A DNA stretch of 64,000 nt, from contig CM057153.1 of assembly GCA_029962745.1 (NCBI GenBank), forward strand, positions 10,668,617 to 10,732,616, in the 5' to 3' direction. The number at the start of each line of letters is the position of its first letter. Within the stretch, counting starts at the first letter, position 1. Source of the stretch: Echinometra lucunter. Taxonomy: Eukaryota; Echinodermata; Echinoidea; Camarodonta; Echinometridae. The position numbers were made by a program, and so were the translations under genes. Below are positions 47,601-51,739 of the stretch, piece by piece. The notes below the pieces were generated by a model. That model was not told the origin of the DNA. It worked only from the letters and a program-made list of their open reading frames with translations, and made no database searches.

Positions 47601-49305
47601 GTTCTTGTAATATGATGGTAAATGCCCAGTACCATGTTGAAAAAAACATGTATCCTGGGGATGAAAATTATTTAGAATTATTAGAATTATTGAAATAAAA
47701 GGATTGAAAAAAATATTGACATGAACAGAGGGATTAATGAAATGCACGAGGTAGTAATCGATTGAATCAAACAGATGTGCAACTTCATGCAAATTGCTTG
47801 AAAATGGGCATTGGCATTTGTGAGTGATTTACAAGGTTGACTGAAATCAGTGTAAAGAATCATTAATGGAGGCTGCTGAAAAGATCAATTTTTATTATTT
47901 TGAGGTAAATTAAAACAGAAGCAGTGGATCTTCATACTATATTTTCATTGTTCATGTTTCTTCCATCTCTTTTCAGTTAAATTTTGCTCAACAGTTTTAT
48001 ATTTTTGAAATACATGTTTCTTGTTAATCACTTGCACTTGCAGGAGCAACTGAAGTTCAGCTATGATGCTATTCTCTGTTACGCTCACCATGCTTTGGCC
48101 AAACGTGAGTAAATCTACAATGCATCCTTGATTCTCGGACAACTAACCCCATAGCTATCACTTTTTTTGATAACTACCCCATAGGAGAAATACCCCAGCG
48201 AACTGGGAGGGAAGTATCAAGAAAAAATATTATTCAGGAATTTGTAAATAAGACACCTGTGAAGAGAGAAATTGTCCAGACAATACTACCAGTTTGCAGT
48301 TTGGAGATAGCGTTCTGTTCTTCTTTTCATTTTCGTCCACTCACAAGGTTAAACCTATTATTTTCATTAGATGCTCTAACATTTCAGTAATTGATTGAAG
48401 ATTGAAGTTATGCTTTGTATTTCTTTAAATTTGTGCCCTTATGAACCTTTCAAACATCAAATTTTCCTTGGTTAGGTGGAGTTGCAACCAAGAGTGTAGC
48501 AGCTGCTTCTCCCCTTGATGCCAAGCTAGCGCCCTCAAGGCTCAACTCATTTGATGTCATCATGGGAACAGACAACGTTGACACCCTCATCTCCCGTATC
48601 TCCAAGTTCAGTGTCAAGCCAAACCAACCTCTGCCTGCTGCTGATACCCTGAAAGAAGAGGTTGTCTCTGGTGAGGATGCAGCAACGGAGAGCGCAGCAC
48701 CTGAGAATGCAGCACCATCACAGTCCAGTGAAGTGGACAATGGAGTGCAGCCAACTGGAGATAAGGTGGATGGAGATATGGTCTTTGATGGCATCAAAGA
48801 TGAGCCCATTGGAGACAGCATCCAGGATCCTGCCAGCAACTCTACACAGGGCTTGCTCAGTGACACAGGAAGTAGTACCCCCTCGGGGATCAGCTCCTTC
48901 ACCACGTCACCAGCTCACTCCCACCAGAAGCAGAAATCCCTCGACCAGCTTCAGGCCAACAACCTGGAGGTCTTCTCCCAGACACTGCAGAACTTTGTTG
49001 CACCGGATGTCGTCGAATCCAGCACCAAACAGGACTCTGCAGACAACGTCTCGGAAGGTTCTGGATCAACAGAAGGACCGAGTTCCTCGCTCCCGTCCAT
49101 CTTGGCCGACCTGACGCCTCAGAACTTCTCAATGAAGGAGAAGGGTCAAAGCAAACAGAAGGTATCCAAAGCTGATTTCTTAGCAGGAAAAGGAGGACTA
49201 AAGGATAGTATTGATAAGGCCAATCCTGATGATCCTTTCAGTGGCCTAGATCCTATGTGGACCATGAAGGACAAGAACAAGAAATCAGAACCAAAACAGT
49301 CATGA
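20515..49305 (+). CDS. PTPN23: HD-PTP / PTPN23 orthologue, 23 coding exons, complete
   Basis: Spliced coding sequence: 20515-20601, 21553-21627, 22581-22693, 24913-25039, 26383-26514, 27362-27577, 28131-28235, 29790-29928, 30419-30599, 31444-31586, 32932-33023, 33953-34154, 35231-35391, 37136-37287, 38295-38482, 39440-42756, 43072-43168, 44845-45047, 45826-46016, 46736-46840, 47262-47400, 48044-48104, 48476-49305. All introns are GT-AG, all phases join, total 7,056 nt = 2,351 residues plus stop. The start MEAIPRM matches the vertebrate start. Domains: BRO1 (about 8-385), V-domain coiled coil (about 390-704), Gln/Pro-rich linker (705-1,770), PTP-like domain (about 1,780-2,080), conserved C-tail. 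In the known family this is a cytosolic ESCRT adaptor that binds CHMP4 through BRO1 and helps endosomal sorting of ubiquitinated receptors. Vertebrate HD-PTP is about 1,640 residues; the excess here is nearly all linker. Exon edges rest on similarity plus splice consensus, not on RNA data. Confidence 0.96.
21553..21627 (+). CDS. PTPN23: PTPN23 exon 2 (residues 30-54)
   Basis: BRO1 helix HYMEDAAKYNEEIRQLDQLR, equivalent to the vertebrate NYGENPEAYNEEL segment. Acceptor TTCATTAG, donor GTGAGT, phase 0 at both ends. Confidence 0.93.
21867..22025. mobile_element. Small MITE in PTPN23 intron 2
   Basis: Long terminal inverted repeats: left TAGGGCCTGTAACACAAAGG continuing TTTGCAATCAATCGCAAA, right TTTGCGATTGATTGCAAATC continuing to GTTACGGGGCCCT. 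Total about 160 bp, with only about 85 bp between the arms. No open frame. Confidence 0.75.
22046..22126. mobile_element. Very short TTAA-bounded MITE in intron 2
   Basis: 81 bp between TTAA sites; ends CCCCCTTGACTACTGAATTC and CCGTAGTCAATGGC. Same family as 19,580-19,673. Confidence 0.55.
22581..22693 (+). CDS. PTPN23: PTPN23 exon 3 (residues 55-92)
   Basis: BRO1 segment with LKKYYGQLHLLSSRFP, the counterpart of the vertebrate LRKYLGQLHYLQSRVP. Ends in phase 2 inside a Trp codon (TG|G). Acceptor GTTAACAG, donor GTATGA. Confidence 0.94.
23036..23451 (+). mobile_element. TTAA MITE family 1, copy B (PTPN23 intron 3)
   Basis: TTAA at 23,036-23,039 and 23,448-23,451; ends CCCATTCATGACAG and CTGTCACGAATGGG. 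About 416 bp and highly similar to copies C and D. On the minus strand it holds a 90-codon open frame also present in C and D, but the differences between copies are almost all amino-acid-changing, so the frame shows no sign of selection. Confidence 0.88.
23500..23590 (+). repeat. Tandem repeat of about 31 bp
   Basis: Three successive units built on TTTATTCAATTCCAATAAAA. Confidence 0.85.
23757..23875. repeat. CAA-rich and AAACAAAC tandem stretch
   Basis: (CAA)n at 23,763-23,783 and two copies of a 36-bp unit AACAAACAAATAATACAG.GTT (23,808-23,870). Confidence 0.75.
23876..24030 (-). pseudogene. Relic of a non-LTR retrotransposon RT C-terminus
   Basis: On the minus strand the sequence reads HEAPVIWNYLPNEI and, after a frame shift, NSFKRKLKKFLSISDFSP followed by a stop (TTA at 23,877-23,879). 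This follows the typical LINE reverse-transcriptase C-terminal pattern GPxxWNxLPxxI...FKxxLKxxL. The shift and the short length show a dead 5'-truncated copy, lying in PTPN23 intron 3 in antisense orientation. Confidence 0.65.
24467..24562. repeat. (GA)n / purine-rich tract in intron 3
   Basis: Almost pure GA/GGA sequence. Confidence 0.9.
24913..25039 (+). CDS. PTPN23: PTPN23 exon 4 (residues 92-134)
   Basis: BRO1 core: FEQSCILFNLGTLHSILGA, matching vertebrate YEQACILYNLGALHSMLGA. The preceding TG of exon 3 plus G gives Trp92. Acceptor TATTGTAG, donor GTCAGT, phase 0. Confidence 0.95.
25120..25272. repeat. SINE-like dispersed repeat, interrupted by a hAT-type insertion
   Basis: The right half (GAGTGGCAAGTGTAGATTAA ... 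CTTGCCAAAGGAC) matches 45,315-45,356 (GAGTGGCAAATACAGGTTAA ... CTTGCCAAAGGACC). The repeat is cut by the element at 25,273-25,877 and resumes at 25,878 with the duplicated CAAAGGAC. Confidence 0.6.
25273..25877. mobile_element. hAT-type MITE with 8-bp target duplication (intron 4)
   Basis: Exact target-site duplication CAAAGGAC at 25,265-25,272 and 25,878-25,885. Terminal inverted repeat TAGGGCTTAACCGATAT / ATATCGGTTAAGCCCTA. Subterminal regions repeat the words CCGAT, GATGCGG and GCATCGGC in inverted order. Interior (25,515-25,730) has four tandem units of about 62 bp containing GGAGTTTGAATAATTTCT. No transposase. The 8-bp duplication is the hAT superfamily signature. Confidence 0.9.
26383..26514 (+). 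CDS. PTPN23: PTPN23 exon 5 (residues 135-178)
   Basis: BRO1: MKVACTHFQCAAGAFTYL, near identical to the vertebrate MKVSCTHFQCAAGAFAYL. Acceptor ATGTATAG, donor GTGAGT, phase 0. Confidence 0.96.
26723..27207 (+). mobile_element. TTAA MITE family 2, copy 1 (intron 5)
   Basis: TTAA at 26,723-26,726 and 27,204-27,207. Ends TTAAAGTGATTACACAATG and (reverse complement of the right end) TTAAAGGGGGTACCCAATG. Interior has GC-richer inverted words (AAAGTGGGTACC ... GGTACCCACTTT) around a core with GCGCGC. Partner copy at 37,378-37,866. The element ends only about 155 bp before the exon 6 acceptor. Confidence 0.82.
27362..27577 (+). CDS. PTPN23: PTPN23 exon 6 (residues 179-250)
   Basis: BRO1: GQAQECLLEKSMQDNRKSSL then VARISMQVVEYYKQAL, and the helix KVHHFTSIAY that in the family forms part of the CHMP4-binding surface. 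Acceptor CAACCCAG, donor GTGAGT, phase 0. GC-richer than the flanking introns. Confidence 0.97.
28131..28235 (+). CDS. PTPN23: PTPN23 exon 7 (residues 251-285)
   Basis: BRO1: NQAEEQKKYGERVAYLTHAQ, matching vertebrate KQAEEQQKFGERVAYFQSAL. Acceptor TTTATTAG, donor GTGAGT, phase 0. The 3' part of this exon with its donor is repeated in degenerate form in the following intron (28,284-28,785). Confidence 0.96.
28236..28785 (+). repeat. Degenerate tandem copies of the exon 7 end plus donor site
   Basis: Four segments resemble the last 60 bp of exon 7 and its donor. Exon: ATCTGACCCATGCGCAAGC ... CAATGAAGCCGTCAAG ... GGTGAG. Copy 1 (28,299-28,353): ATCTGACCCTTGCACACAGC ... CAATGAAACTGTCGAATT TGGTGAG. 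Copy 2 (28,447-28,501): ATCTGACTCATG ... GTTGGTGAG. Copy 3 (about 28,608-28,662): ATCTGACCCATGGACAG. Copy 4 (about 28,730-28,782): TTTGATCCACATG ... CAATGAACCTGTCA. Purine-rich G runs separate the copies. Stops in frame in copy 1 mean it is not a usable extension of the exon. Confidence 0.72.
29034..29212 (-). pseudogene. Relic of a LINE reverse transcriptase C-terminus
   Basis: Minus strand reads NSFIQYSTRTNCFKHSYIPH then TIKDWNSLPPNIQSIADNDT and FKLKATNFI, ending at a TAA stop (29,034-29,036). The pattern RT.CFKxSYxPxTIxDWNSLP...FK is the usual C-terminal tail of RTE/Jockey-like non-LTR retrotransposons. Only the end is left; the upstream part is broken by the hAT-type insertion at 29,246. 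Confidence 0.75.
29246..29648 (+). mobile_element. hAT-type MITE, copy 1, 8-bp TSD (intron 7)
   Basis: Exact target-site duplication AGCTGGGC at 29,238-29,245 and 29,649-29,656. The element starts CGTAGACATATAATAAATTT and ends TTTAGGGGCCTG. Interior has tandem units of about 11 bp (GCGCATTTGTT, 29,429-29,475). A second, inverted copy with its own 8-bp duplication is at 54,384-54,781. About 400 bp, no transposase. Confidence 0.92.
29790..29928 (+). CDS. PTPN23: PTPN23 exon 8 (residues 286-332)
   Basis: BRO1: KYQSANKDNEFIYHDSVPA, matching vertebrate KYNSAKKDNDFIYHEAVPA. Acceptor TATCTCAG, donor GTAATA, ends in phase 1 inside a Gly codon. Confidence 0.95.
30419..30599 (+). CDS. PTPN23: PTPN23 exon 9 (residues 332-392)
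   Basis: End of BRO1 with the strongly conserved block AGPDIFRKLVPMEAHEASSL then YSEEKAKLL (350-376), followed by the first V-domain helix IEDKNKKLD. Acceptor AAAAACAG, donor GTGAGT, phase 2. Confidence 0.96.
31444..31586 (+). CDS. PTPN23: PTPN23 exon 10 (residues 392-440)
   Basis: V domain: LPQVLLEVCAALSVKTEPIK, matching vertebrate PPQLMEKCAALSVRPDTVR. Acceptor TTCATACAG, donor GTAAAC, phase 1. Confidence 0.93.
31606..31890. mobile_element. TTAA MITE with a second palindromic element nested inside (intron 10)
   Basis: Outer ends TTAACCCTCTACTCACC and GCCAGTAAAGAGTTAA. Inside, CAAGTGTCTTGTCAGTGATT (31,655) is inverted as AATCACTGACAAAACACTTG (31,746-31,765), forming arms of a separate small palindromic MITE. 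Neither encodes protein. Confidence 0.6.
32150..32733 (+). mobile_element. AGGTCA-rich repeat, Helitron-like 3' end, copy 2 (intron 10)
   Basis: Starts ATGCCTCCGCTCATGG with a 5' stem (ATGCCTCCG / CGGAGGCAT), includes (TCCG)n, then about three tandem units of about 150 bp. Half-sites AGGTCA lie at 32,459-32,464, 32,466-32,471, 32,473-32,478 and 32,482-32,487, giving two DR1 and one DR3 arrangement. The 3' end is a perfect hairpin TTCGACCACG / CGTGGTCGAA, seven bases, then CTAG followed by T. Confidence 0.75.
32932..33023 (+). CDS. PTPN23: PTPN23 exon 11 (residues 440-470)
   Basis: V-domain coiled coil: LSGVVMDVDSSLKEIEQL, matching vertebrate LSGVFTDVEASLKDIRDL. Acceptor ATTTTCAG, donor GTATCT, phase 0. 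Confidence 0.93.
33953..34154 (+). CDS. PTPN23: PTPN23 exon 12 (residues 471-538)
   Basis: V domain: LTKCQELHATASQSNTELHK then AMQTHMENIKLLASPVETLQ, matching vertebrate TNSELHRAMNLHVGNLRLLSG. Acceptor TTTTCCACAG after a long T tract, donor GTAAGT, phase 1. Confidence 0.95.
34361..34510. mobile_element. Small palindromic MITE (intron 12)
   Basis: Left AGGGCCCTGTTTCATAAAAC TTGTTATCA, right TGATTATCAAGATTTATAAA ATAGGGCAC; about 150 bp, arms pair over about 30 bp. Resembles in style the MITE at 21,867. Confidence 0.65.
35231..35391 (+). CDS. PTPN23: PTPN23 exon 13 (residues 538-591)
   Basis: Charged coiled coil: KVDEMKTQRQTLQQQLRDQI then RDDDVTGGIVT, matching vertebrate KVQEMRDQRVSLEQQLRELI QKDDIT. 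Acceptor TTTCTTCAG, donor GTAAAC, phase 0. Confidence 0.95.
36083..36497 (+). mobile_element. TTAA MITE family 1, copy C (intron 13)
   Basis: TTAA at 36,083-36,086 and 36,494-36,497; ends CCCATTCATGACAG and CTGTCACGAATGGG. Removing the element and one TTAA leaves TGTCCCTA-T-TTAA-TAGGGACA, so it landed in a near-perfect palindrome. Confidence 0.88.
37136..37287 (+). CDS. PTPN23: PTPN23 exon 14 (residues 592-642)
   Basis: V domain: LVTYLEQNLAAQDNILKAMT EANAAYAERR, matching vertebrate LKVYLEQNLAAQDRVLCALTEANVQYA. Acceptor CCTGCACAG, donor GTAAGC, phase 2. Confidence 0.96.
37378..37866 (+). mobile_element. TTAA MITE family 2, copy 2 (intron 14)
   Basis: TTAA at 37,378-37,381 and 37,863-37,866, ends as in copy 1 (26,723). 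The two copies are highly similar along their length, including the GCGCGCTAGACTGTACAATA core and the AAAGTGGGTACC / GGTACCCACTTT arms. Confidence 0.82.
38295..38482 (+). CDS. PTPN23: PTPN23 exon 15 (residues 642-705)
   Basis: Last V-domain helices: LINSYTVYDDLIEKSNKGIG FYKKLEGTVTKLL, matching vertebrate LVASYEAYEDLMKKSQEGRD FYADLESKVAALL. Acceptor TTTTCTCAG, donor GTAAGT, phase 1. Confidence 0.95.
38730..39249. mobile_element. GC-rich MITE in intron 15
   Basis: Terminal inverted repeat TAAGGCTATGGTCA / TGACCATAGCCTAA. The interior is markedly richer in GC than the intron and has inverted words (GGGGATCTTCTCC at 38,890 and GGAGAAGATCCCC at 39,048; ATTTGGTCA / TGACCAAAT). It lies between two diverged direct copies of an AT-rich segment starting AAGATTCTGAAAA (38,640 and 39,258). 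Confidence 0.75.
39440..42756 (+). CDS. PTPN23: PTPN23 exon 16, giant Gln/Pro-rich linker (residues 705-1,810)
   Basis: A single 3,317-nt open exon. It begins PQRPAAAKPASS, equivalent to the proline-rich start of the vertebrate linker, contains a PSAP motif (762-765, nt 39,610-39,621), then about 900 residues dominated by Gln, Pro, Ser and His, with a 32-residue direct repeat (1,319-1,381). The end returns to conserved sequence: TTDLLSTSPDRQSQP (vertebrate AADLLSSSPESQHG) and KNPYADKESLQKFVEEVERL with IERLW, which leads into the PTP domain. Acceptor CACCAACAG, donor GTAAGC, phase 0 at the end. CAA and CAG are mixed, so the Gln tracts are not pure CAG runs. Unusually large for an internal exon; the linker is about 400-500 residues longer than in vertebrates. 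Confidence 0.95.
39610..39621 (+). other. PTPN23: PSAP motif (possible TSG101 UEV ligand)
   Basis: Codes for PSAP at residues 762-765, near the start of the linker. P[T/S]AP is the core ligand of the TSG101 UEV domain, and the vertebrate protein has PTAP at the start of the same linker. Binding here is inferred. Confidence 0.6.
41281..41463 (+). repeat. In-frame 96-bp tandem repeat in exon 16
   Basis: Unit 1 (41,281-41,376) and unit 2 (from 41,377) both encode HPQQGFVPQQP.V.PG.QVPT followed by SQQ. They differ at many third positions and a few amino acids, so the duplication is not very recent. Confidence 0.88.
43072..43168 (+). CDS. PTPN23: PTPN23 exon 17 (residues 1,811-1,843)
   Basis: PTP domain start: FSIAIARCYSVKNRHPDIMP, almost identical to vertebrate RSIAIARCYSLKNRHQDVMP. 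KNRH replaces the KNRY loop of active phosphatases, as in vertebrates. Acceptor GTTATAG, donor GTAAGC, phase 1. Confidence 0.96.
43188..44102 (+). mobile_element. AGGTCA-rich repeat, Helitron-like 3' end, copy 3 (intron 17)
   Basis: Starts about 20 bp after the exon 17 donor with ATGCCTCCGCCCACCGTAGG and a 5' stem (ATGCCTCCG / CGGAGGCAT), then (CCGT)n, then about five units of about 150 bp. Most units carry AGGTCA-A-AGGTCA (DR1), for example around 43,375, 43,526, 43,826. The 3' end is the hairpin TTCGACCAC / GTGGTCGAA, then GATTCAT and CTAG followed by T. Longer than copy 2 by about two tandem units. Confidence 0.75.
44243..44545 (+). mobile_element. tRNA-derived SINE, head plus partial second unit (intron 17)
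   Basis: RNA polymerase III boxes: A-box-like TAGCTCACTTGG (44,250-44,261) and B-box GGTTCAAACC (44,293-44,302). The segment TCTGGTGACC.GGGTTCAAA and its tail (GGTAAGGCATTAATCCTCAT) are repeated about 125 bp downstream without the A box, so the copy is a partial dimer. The acceptor stem does not pair well, so it is not a functional tRNA gene. Confidence 0.72.
44845..45047 (+). CDS. PTPN23: PTPN23 exon 18 (residues 1,843-1,910)
   Basis: PTP domain: DHNRVCL, the phosphotyrosine-loop equivalent RDDYINASFI, then FIATQAPLQPSLSDFWLMMY and EQQASIIVML, closely matching vertebrate HD-PTP. Acceptor GATACCAG, donor GTAAGT, phase 0. Confidence 0.97.
45111..45168. repeat. Short inverted repeat in intron 18
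   Basis: GAGCCAGAAGGGCATTAA pairs with TTAACGCCCTTCTGGCTC; a hairpin with a 22-base loop. Confidence 0.7.
45826..46016 (+). CDS. PTPN23: PTPN23 exon 19 (residues 1,911-1,974)
   Basis: PTP domain core strands ending at QFTAWPEF. Residues 1,971-1,973 are WPE, where active phosphatases have WPD (general acid Asp). Vertebrate HD-PTP also has WPE. Acceptor ATCACCAG, donor GTAAGT, phase 2. Confidence 0.95.
46120..46260 (+). mobile_element. tRNA-derived SINE (intron 19)
   Basis: tRNA-like head 46,120-46,186: GTGCCG at the start pairs with CGGCAC at the end, and GGGGTTCGATCCCC forms the T arm including the B box GGTTCGATCC (46,165-46,174). The tail GCAAGGCATTTCATCTACAT is of the type seen in invertebrate tRNA SINEs and is echoed in the SINE at 44,243. 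The anticodon arm does not fold normally, so a working tRNA is unlikely. Confidence 0.72.
46568..46622. repeat. (GA)n tract in intron 19
   Basis: GAGA/GAAA array of about 55 bp, ending in CGCGC. Confidence 0.88.
46736..46840 (+). CDS. PTPN23: PTPN23 exon 20 (residues 1,974-2,009)
   Basis: PTP domain: GVPSSPGVLLQFIDEVQSYH then TQIPIVVHC. Ends two bases into the codon after catalytic Cys2008. Acceptor TTACACAG, donor GTGAGA. Confidence 0.95.
47112..47131. repeat. (CT)n microsatellite in intron 20
   Basis: About ten CT units. Confidence 0.9.
47262..47400 (+). CDS. PTPN23: PTPN23 exon 21 (residues 2,009-2,055)
   Basis: Completes the P loop HCSAGIDRTG (His2007, Cys2008, Ala2010, Asp2013, Arg2014), then VFCLVYTAAREINEGHGI and the Q-loop region RLQRKWMINEK with Asn2053 where active PTPs have Gln. 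Acceptor CCCTACAG, donor GTAAAC, phase 0. Confidence 0.96.
48044..48104 (+). CDS. PTPN23: PTPN23 exon 22 (residues 2,056-2,076)
   Basis: Last PTP helix: EQLKFSYDAILCYAHHAL, matching vertebrate EKLHLRFCYEAVVRHVEQVL in position. Gln2057 keeps the second Q-loop glutamine. Acceptor CACTTGCAG, donor GTGAGT, phase 1. Confidence 0.93.
48476..49305 (+). CDS. PTPN23: PTPN23 exon 23, C-terminal tail (residues 2,076-2,351)
   Basis: Contains VDTLISRISKFSVKP (vertebrate SIQATIAKLSIRP), a Ser/Glu/Pro/Asp-rich middle that resembles a PEST region, then SILADLTPQNFS, SKADFLAGKGGL and DDPFSGLDPMWTMKDK, which match the vertebrate end (LLASLTPEAFS, SKHNFLQAHNGQGL, DDPLSLLDPLWTL). Stop TGA at 49,303-49,305. Acceptor CTTGGTTAG. 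Confidence 0.96.
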
Positions 49306-50655
49306 TCATGTCAGTCAAACTTTGTTGCAATATGAATAACCAATCTCACATATATGTTTTTTGTTTTATTTTGATAGATAGATATCACACAAAGAAAGTA
49401 GAGAAGTATGTTGTGGAGTCTTGTAGGCCCCAAAACTGATATGATCTTGAAACTGGAATCTTCTTTAGTTATAAAGATCACTGATATTTGCGCACATGTT
49501 TATCAGTAAATTAACCAGCATGATAGCTACTAATGATGTGCATTATGAAAAAAGAAAATCCACTTCATGATTACTACAGAGTAGTATTTTTTTTTCAATA
49601 TACCGTAGCACTTTATTGGAAGGGGTATTTGTTAAATACCATTAATGATTTGAAATTAGAAAAATTTCATTGATTTCTGCTAAAGTGTGTTGAACTTCAT
49701 ATTTTACTAATACTTGACTGCCATGAAGTATGATTGAGAGAATAATACTTAATATGTAGTCCTATTTTTTTATTTCAGGCTTGATGCTTTAATTGTTGCA
49801 ATATGTGAGTATGAAGTCTAGAAATTCAAATTAATTAACCAGGAAGTGTTTGAAATGAACTTCAGTCAGGGTAGTACCATAACTAATGTAGAAACAAGTA
49901 GAATACATTGGTTACATTTGTAGTCCTTTCAGGTGTGTACTTTTGAGAGCTGTTCAGTTCTTCAGTTTTTGATACTTACTTTCAGAAAGAATAATGCATT
50001 GGTTTGTTAGTTACGATTATCCATGTGTATGTTGGATTATGAAAAATATGTTATGCTGTGGAGCAGCATAAATCTACATATGCAGATGGGCTCAACCATT
50101 CCTTAAACTTGACCTAAAATTTAAATTTAGGAATAGTATCTTCTTTTATACCATTTCTTTACATATATAGTCATATAATAATTCACTGTAGGTATTTAAA
50201 AATGTGTACCTATTTAAATGCCTTCATTGAATTCACTTGGATGATATTAAAAATATGAGCATATTTTCTTTTAGTTGTTAAGATCAATTTGTAAACCATT
50301 TCTTTAAAATGTGGTTTATATTGTGATCTTATACATTGTAGGTCAGGCAAAAATGTCTACATAAACCAATACATTTTGTGGAAAATCTTTTTCCATCTTT
50401 GTAATTTCAGTTAGAAAATACCCATTTTTAGATCTACTACAGTAGGAAATTGTCATTTGTATCTTAATGAGAATAAAAAAATTATAGGAGAAACAAACAA
50501 ATTATCTACATGTATAGATGCTTGTATAATACCCAGTCAGGCGTCTCGTAACAACTTTGTTTTGCTTCAAATATTCTCTCTTACCTTGTTTATTGATACC
50601 AAGGGTGAAATATGTATACTCCATCTATTTTGCAGGGTTTTACTTTTGTGAATTT
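49306..50655 (+). other. PTPN23: Probable 3' UTR of PTPN23
   Basis: AT-rich, no coding similarity. The first canonical AATAAA on the plus strand that I see is at 50,472-50,477, about 1.17 kb after the stop; further AATAAA occur at 51,620 (inside a repeat) and 53,711. Which is used cannot be decided from sequence. Confidence 0.4.
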
Positions 50656-50659
50656 GGCA

Positions 50660-51720
50660 GTGGCGGCACCAACCAAGGGGGGGGGGGGGGGGCATTTGCC
50701 CCCCCACTCTGAAGCTTTGCCCCCCCCCCCCCCCCCCCCCCCCCCCCGAAATTTTGAGGACTGAAAGACAAATTATACAGAAATTTGTAAATAAGTAGAT
50801 GCTGTCATAAGCATCATATTCAAGCTATGAAGTGCTCTAAAATACCATTTTCCGCTCTTCAAAACTTGAAAATTTCTCACTCAGTCGCTGGCTTCTTCTC
50901 ACACTACTGGTTTGTAATAAGTTTACATCGCTTGTTATATCTTATAGTAAGGCAGACATTTCAATGTGTAATACACAAGCTAATGTAATTGTTAAACTAC
51001 AGTACATGGCGTGTATTCTGTTGTCAGCAATGTGTGTGTTGGGGGGGGGGGGGGGACGTAGAGAACAAATACTCAAAGTCTGCCCCATTGGCGTAAATCT
51101 CGAGATCTTGAGAGGGAGGATGGTGTGTACAAACATCCCCCCCCCCCACTTTTTAAGGAAGAAATGATATTCGAATTAATCAGTTTGTAAAACTTTTAAT
51201 AATCTGTCATAAATAACCATCTTATTTTAAAATTTCTATTTGAAAATGCAATTGAAAACCAGAAGTGGTATTTTTTTGGCTCGCTCGCTTGGCTCGCTCA
51301 TCTTATTGTAGAATATCTATTTGAAAATGTGATTAGAAACCAGAAAAGTGGTTATTTTTTGGCCCGCTTCGCTCGCTCATCATATTTTAGAATTTCTATT
51401 TGAAAATGCGATTAAAAACCAGAAACGTGGTTATTTTGGGCTCGCTTGCTTCTCTCGTTCATCATATTTCAGAATTTCTATTTGAAAATGCAATTTAAAA
51501 CCAGAAAAATGGTTATTTTTGGCTCGCTCGCTTTGCTCGTTCATCATATTTTAGAATTTCTATTTGAAAATGCGATTAAAAACCAGAAAAGTCATTATTT
51601 TTGGCTCGCTCGCTCGCAAAATAAAAATGAGAACGTTTGTAAATTTGACTGCCCCTGCCCCCCCCCCCCCAACATTTTCTTTTGCCCTCCATTTGCCCCC
51701 CACTTTAACAATCCTGGTGC
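50660..51720. repeat. CGCTCGC-type tandem repeat element, long copy
   Basis: Flanked by homopolymers (G-run about 50,680, long C-run about 50,717-50,747, G-run 51,041, C-runs 51,138 and 51,660). Core is about five monomers of 85-95 bp, each with AGAATTTCTATTTGAAAATG, ACCAGAAA.GTGGTTATTTT and GGCTCGCTCGCTT-like words. Same family as 11,310-11,775. The outer words GCGGCACCAACCAAGG and GGTGCTGCCACTGG (51,717-51,730) look like terminal inverted repeats (TGGCGGCACCA / TGGTGCTGCCA). Confidence 0.75.
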
Positions 51721-51739
51721 TGCCACTGGAATTTGGTGA

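Noticed and set aside
48450..48905. 151-codon minus-strand open frame opposite PTPN23 exon 23
   Set aside because: Antisense to a coding exon whose plus-strand product is conserved with vertebrates to the last residues.
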